A stretch of 31,361 nucleotides of DNA from Ectocarpus siliculosus (taxonomy: Eukaryota; Sar; Phaeophyceae; Ectocarpales; Ectocarpaceae). Below, in pieces: positions 28,951-31,361 of this stretch. Both the position numbers and the translations under genes were made by a program. Location of the stretch: contig FN649737.1 of assembly GCA_000310025.1 (NCBI GenBank), forward strand, positions 2,211,013 through 2,242,373, in the 5' to 3' direction. How positions within the stretch are numbered: position 1 is the first letter of the stretch; every line of letters starts with the position of its first letter. The notes under the pieces are model-generated. The model was not told the DNA's origin. It saw only the letters and a list, made by a program, of their open reading frames with translations, and did no database searches.

Positions 28951-31361
28951 TCTGGAGCCTCCTCATCAAGGAGAACAAACACAATAAAATATTCTGGCCG
29001 GTTACAACCGCCCGGGGGGCACGTTTGGATTTAGAGACACTCGGAGTCGCCGGAGAAATGCGACAAATGCAGGGGCTAGGGAGATGATAGTTTATGTTGA
29101 CCGGCGAACATCACACCAGGCAGGCGAGAAGGAGGGAGAGACCATACTCATATTTCACGAAGGGTGCTTCCTTGCGATCTGCCGTGCAAAGAGACTTGTT
29201 GGCAGAGTACCCAACTACACGTGAAAAAGAATCATGTTGTTATACACGTATATACGCTGCCGTGACCCCTACCATCGGATGTTGTCGGGGGGTGTGTAGC
29301 ACCGCAAGGGCTTTTTTTCGGCATAGTATTGCGGAAAAATCGTCAATCGAAACGTACGGGGTGGTTTTCGGTAGGCTACGTGGCGAAAATCGAGACACAC
29401 TCGACCGCACACCTGGGTGAGAAAGAAAAGCGACTACAGCAGCACTGGCTGCAAACTAGTCTTCCCCTGTTGATCATTCTAGACAAGATCGGTGGGTGCC
29501 CATTGCTCCAAGTATCACGCCTCCGAGGCTCACCGGTCTAGAACCATCTTTAGTCTTCTTGTCCGGGCGGCTCATTGAGCCAGACGGCATCCCTCGCCCG
29601 TGCCACCCTCTTGCTCTCATTTTTGTATTTTTCGAAGCGCCGCGCTTCGGATTGACCGTCGAGCGCATGGCATTCACATAGCAACCGCATCCGCACACGA
29701 TAGGCCTCCCGTTCTGTAAGGACTTCAACATTGCGCCAGGTGCAGTGCCGCGGGATTGAAGAGACATGGAAGGGGTGAGACAAGATGTGTGGAGCAGGAC
29801 AGAGAGGGGTGTGGCAGACGGGAAACGCAACCTTGATGTTGCTCTTGCCTGCTCTGGCAGATGCGGCACAAGTCGGAACAGAATGCCAACTCTTTGAAAC
29901 TCCAGCTGGAGTGAGATGTAAGGGGGCGAAGACAAAATCAAGCTCCTGACGGCTGCATAGAGCACAGCACACACCAACGTTCCCCCGTGTTTTTTCCGCT
30001 CTGCATCTCAGCGACTAATGCTCCAACCCCAGCACGTTCGTTCGCATAATATGCTCCATAACGCGATATTAGCGGTTAATTACTCCCCGCGAGAGAAAAA
30101 TTGGATGAGAATGTGCGCTGCTGTCGAAGATAAGTCGAATAACGATCGATCGTGGTTTGAAAACATCGTTCTCTGTCATCCGAGCTTGAATCTCTCTTGC
30201 ACTACGGAAGCGGTAACAAGCTCGTGAGGCCTTTCGCGTTAGCAATTGAAGGCAGGGATACATAAGACGTAGTCGAAAAACAACCAAGGATGTATAGCTT
30301 CCTGCAGTGACCTCCTCCTGTGTGATCCCGCCTGATAATTCGAACTGAGATTGAACATATATATCGTACAACAAGGGTGCATAGGACAGGGACGCGATTG
30401 TCCTCCCTTCAAAACCCTTGCTGCTACAATCTCCTCGTAGCTCGATACAGACCGAATATGTATCCCCGCACTTGCCGCGAGAAAAAATACATGGCGGTAT
30501 GTAGAGGTTCAACTATTCAGGGGACGTGGACCACAACGCGCAAATGCATGTGCAGAGTATTCCTTTTACAAACCGGGAAAGTGGGGAACGATGAACGTTC
30601 TTCGGGAACCTTTTTGGTTCTTCGGGAACCTTTCTTTGGTCAACATGTGTTGTGCTTCTGGTGTGATATGAGTGTCGTGTGTAACAGACGCGAAATCCCG
30701 TGGGACTGCAATGCTGACAATATGGCGCTGCTCGAGGTCTCGGCGCCGGCGCGGTAACTGCTACGGGCGGCACCATCAACCTAGGATAAACAACCATCAA
30801 GGTACTGCACGGTGTACCTGTCAGATGGATCGTGTTCTCCAAGATTGGTGTGTAAAATGCTCGAGGCGCCCCCCCCTCGTGTTCCCATCCCCCGTGTTCC
30901 CGCCAAGCTCGGTACACTACCCCAACCTCACAGCGCCAACCTCAGTGAGCACGAAATACTAGCGCACCCCCCCCCGCGCGCCTTCCACCTTCCCCGGATT
31001 CGTTCCCACCTGAACCAGCCGCTCCAGATAGTGGGTGTCCGACGTGTCCGAAACACAGATCATCGACGCAGAGCCAACTATAGCTCTGGCAGCACCCATG
31101 GATCTTTCGTCAGTCGCTACGCGGAACACCAGTTGGTTTCGGTCTGGAAGCTTGCTGTGCTGTGCGAAGTGTTTGAAGCGGAGAATGGAGGGTATGGGAT
31201 GGATGTCCCATACCGAAAAGCGCTATCGCAAGGGAGTAGTCGTGAACCAAAATTATTGACAGACTACCGGACTGAGCAGGGGTAAACGAAAAACAATTTC
31301 CTGGACCCACACTCCACTTTCTTCATTTTGGGCCGGCCGGAGACGGGGGGGGAGGGTCGGG
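28951..31361. other. No gene recognised at right edge
   Basis: Both strands have only short overlapping open frames with no recognisable motif. One small tandem repeat is present at 30597-30638 (GTTCTTCGGGAACCTTTTTG twice, with small differences). C-rich runs lie near 30869 and 30966, and the window ends in a G-rich tract. Confidence 0.5.

Overview
This is eukaryotic nuclear DNA. Genes are split by GT-AG introns with small exons (28-378 bp), long stretches carry no gene, and several transposon classes are nested together. The transporter resembles plant and protist ZIF-like carriers. Gene structure and transposon content suggest a stramenopile, perhaps a brown alga; that placement is inference, because no rRNA or organellar marker is present.

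Layout. (1) 1-2133: the 3' end of a plus-strand gene of unknown function, readable as four phase-compatible exons (possibly five) ending in a stop at 2131-2133. (2) 2144-13655: an 11.5-kb Ty3/gypsy-type LTR retrotransposon with a C-terminal chromodomain-like module. It has 270-bp LTRs differing at 5 sites and a 4-bp target duplication (GTAC), and it inserted 10 bp after that stop codon. Its order is gag, degenerate zinc knuckle, Ser/Thr/Pro linker with tandem repeats, NADAR (YbiA-like) domain, aspartic protease, reverse transcriptase, RNase H, long spacer, integrase, chromodomain, C-terminal tail. Many frameshifts and several stops make this copy a pseudo-element. (3) About 13790-15222: roughly 14 copies of a ~102-bp satellite. 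(4) 15230-16800: scattered coding-like plus-strand fragments, followed by a minus-strand LINE reverse-transcriptase fossil (16800-17290). (5) 17400-18640: arrays of a short palindromic TCATGA-rich repeat and an A-rich tract. (6) 18683-26088, minus strand: a complete nine-exon major facilitator superfamily transporter gene of 578 codons. Its first intron holds a 201-bp Tc1/mariner-type MITE. (7) 26089-31361: simple repeats and short duplications, with no gene I can support.

The most unusual item is the NADAR domain inside the Ty3/gypsy polyprotein, between the nucleocapsid/linker region and the protease. NADAR proteins are N-glycosidases acting on ADP-ribose-type or riboflavin-pathway substrates. 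Capture of one by a retrotransposon would suggest a role against host ADP-ribosylation or nucleotide-based defence; that role is inference. The cellular genes and the transposons share no evident pathway. The region reads as ordinary genes separated and bracketed by repeats.
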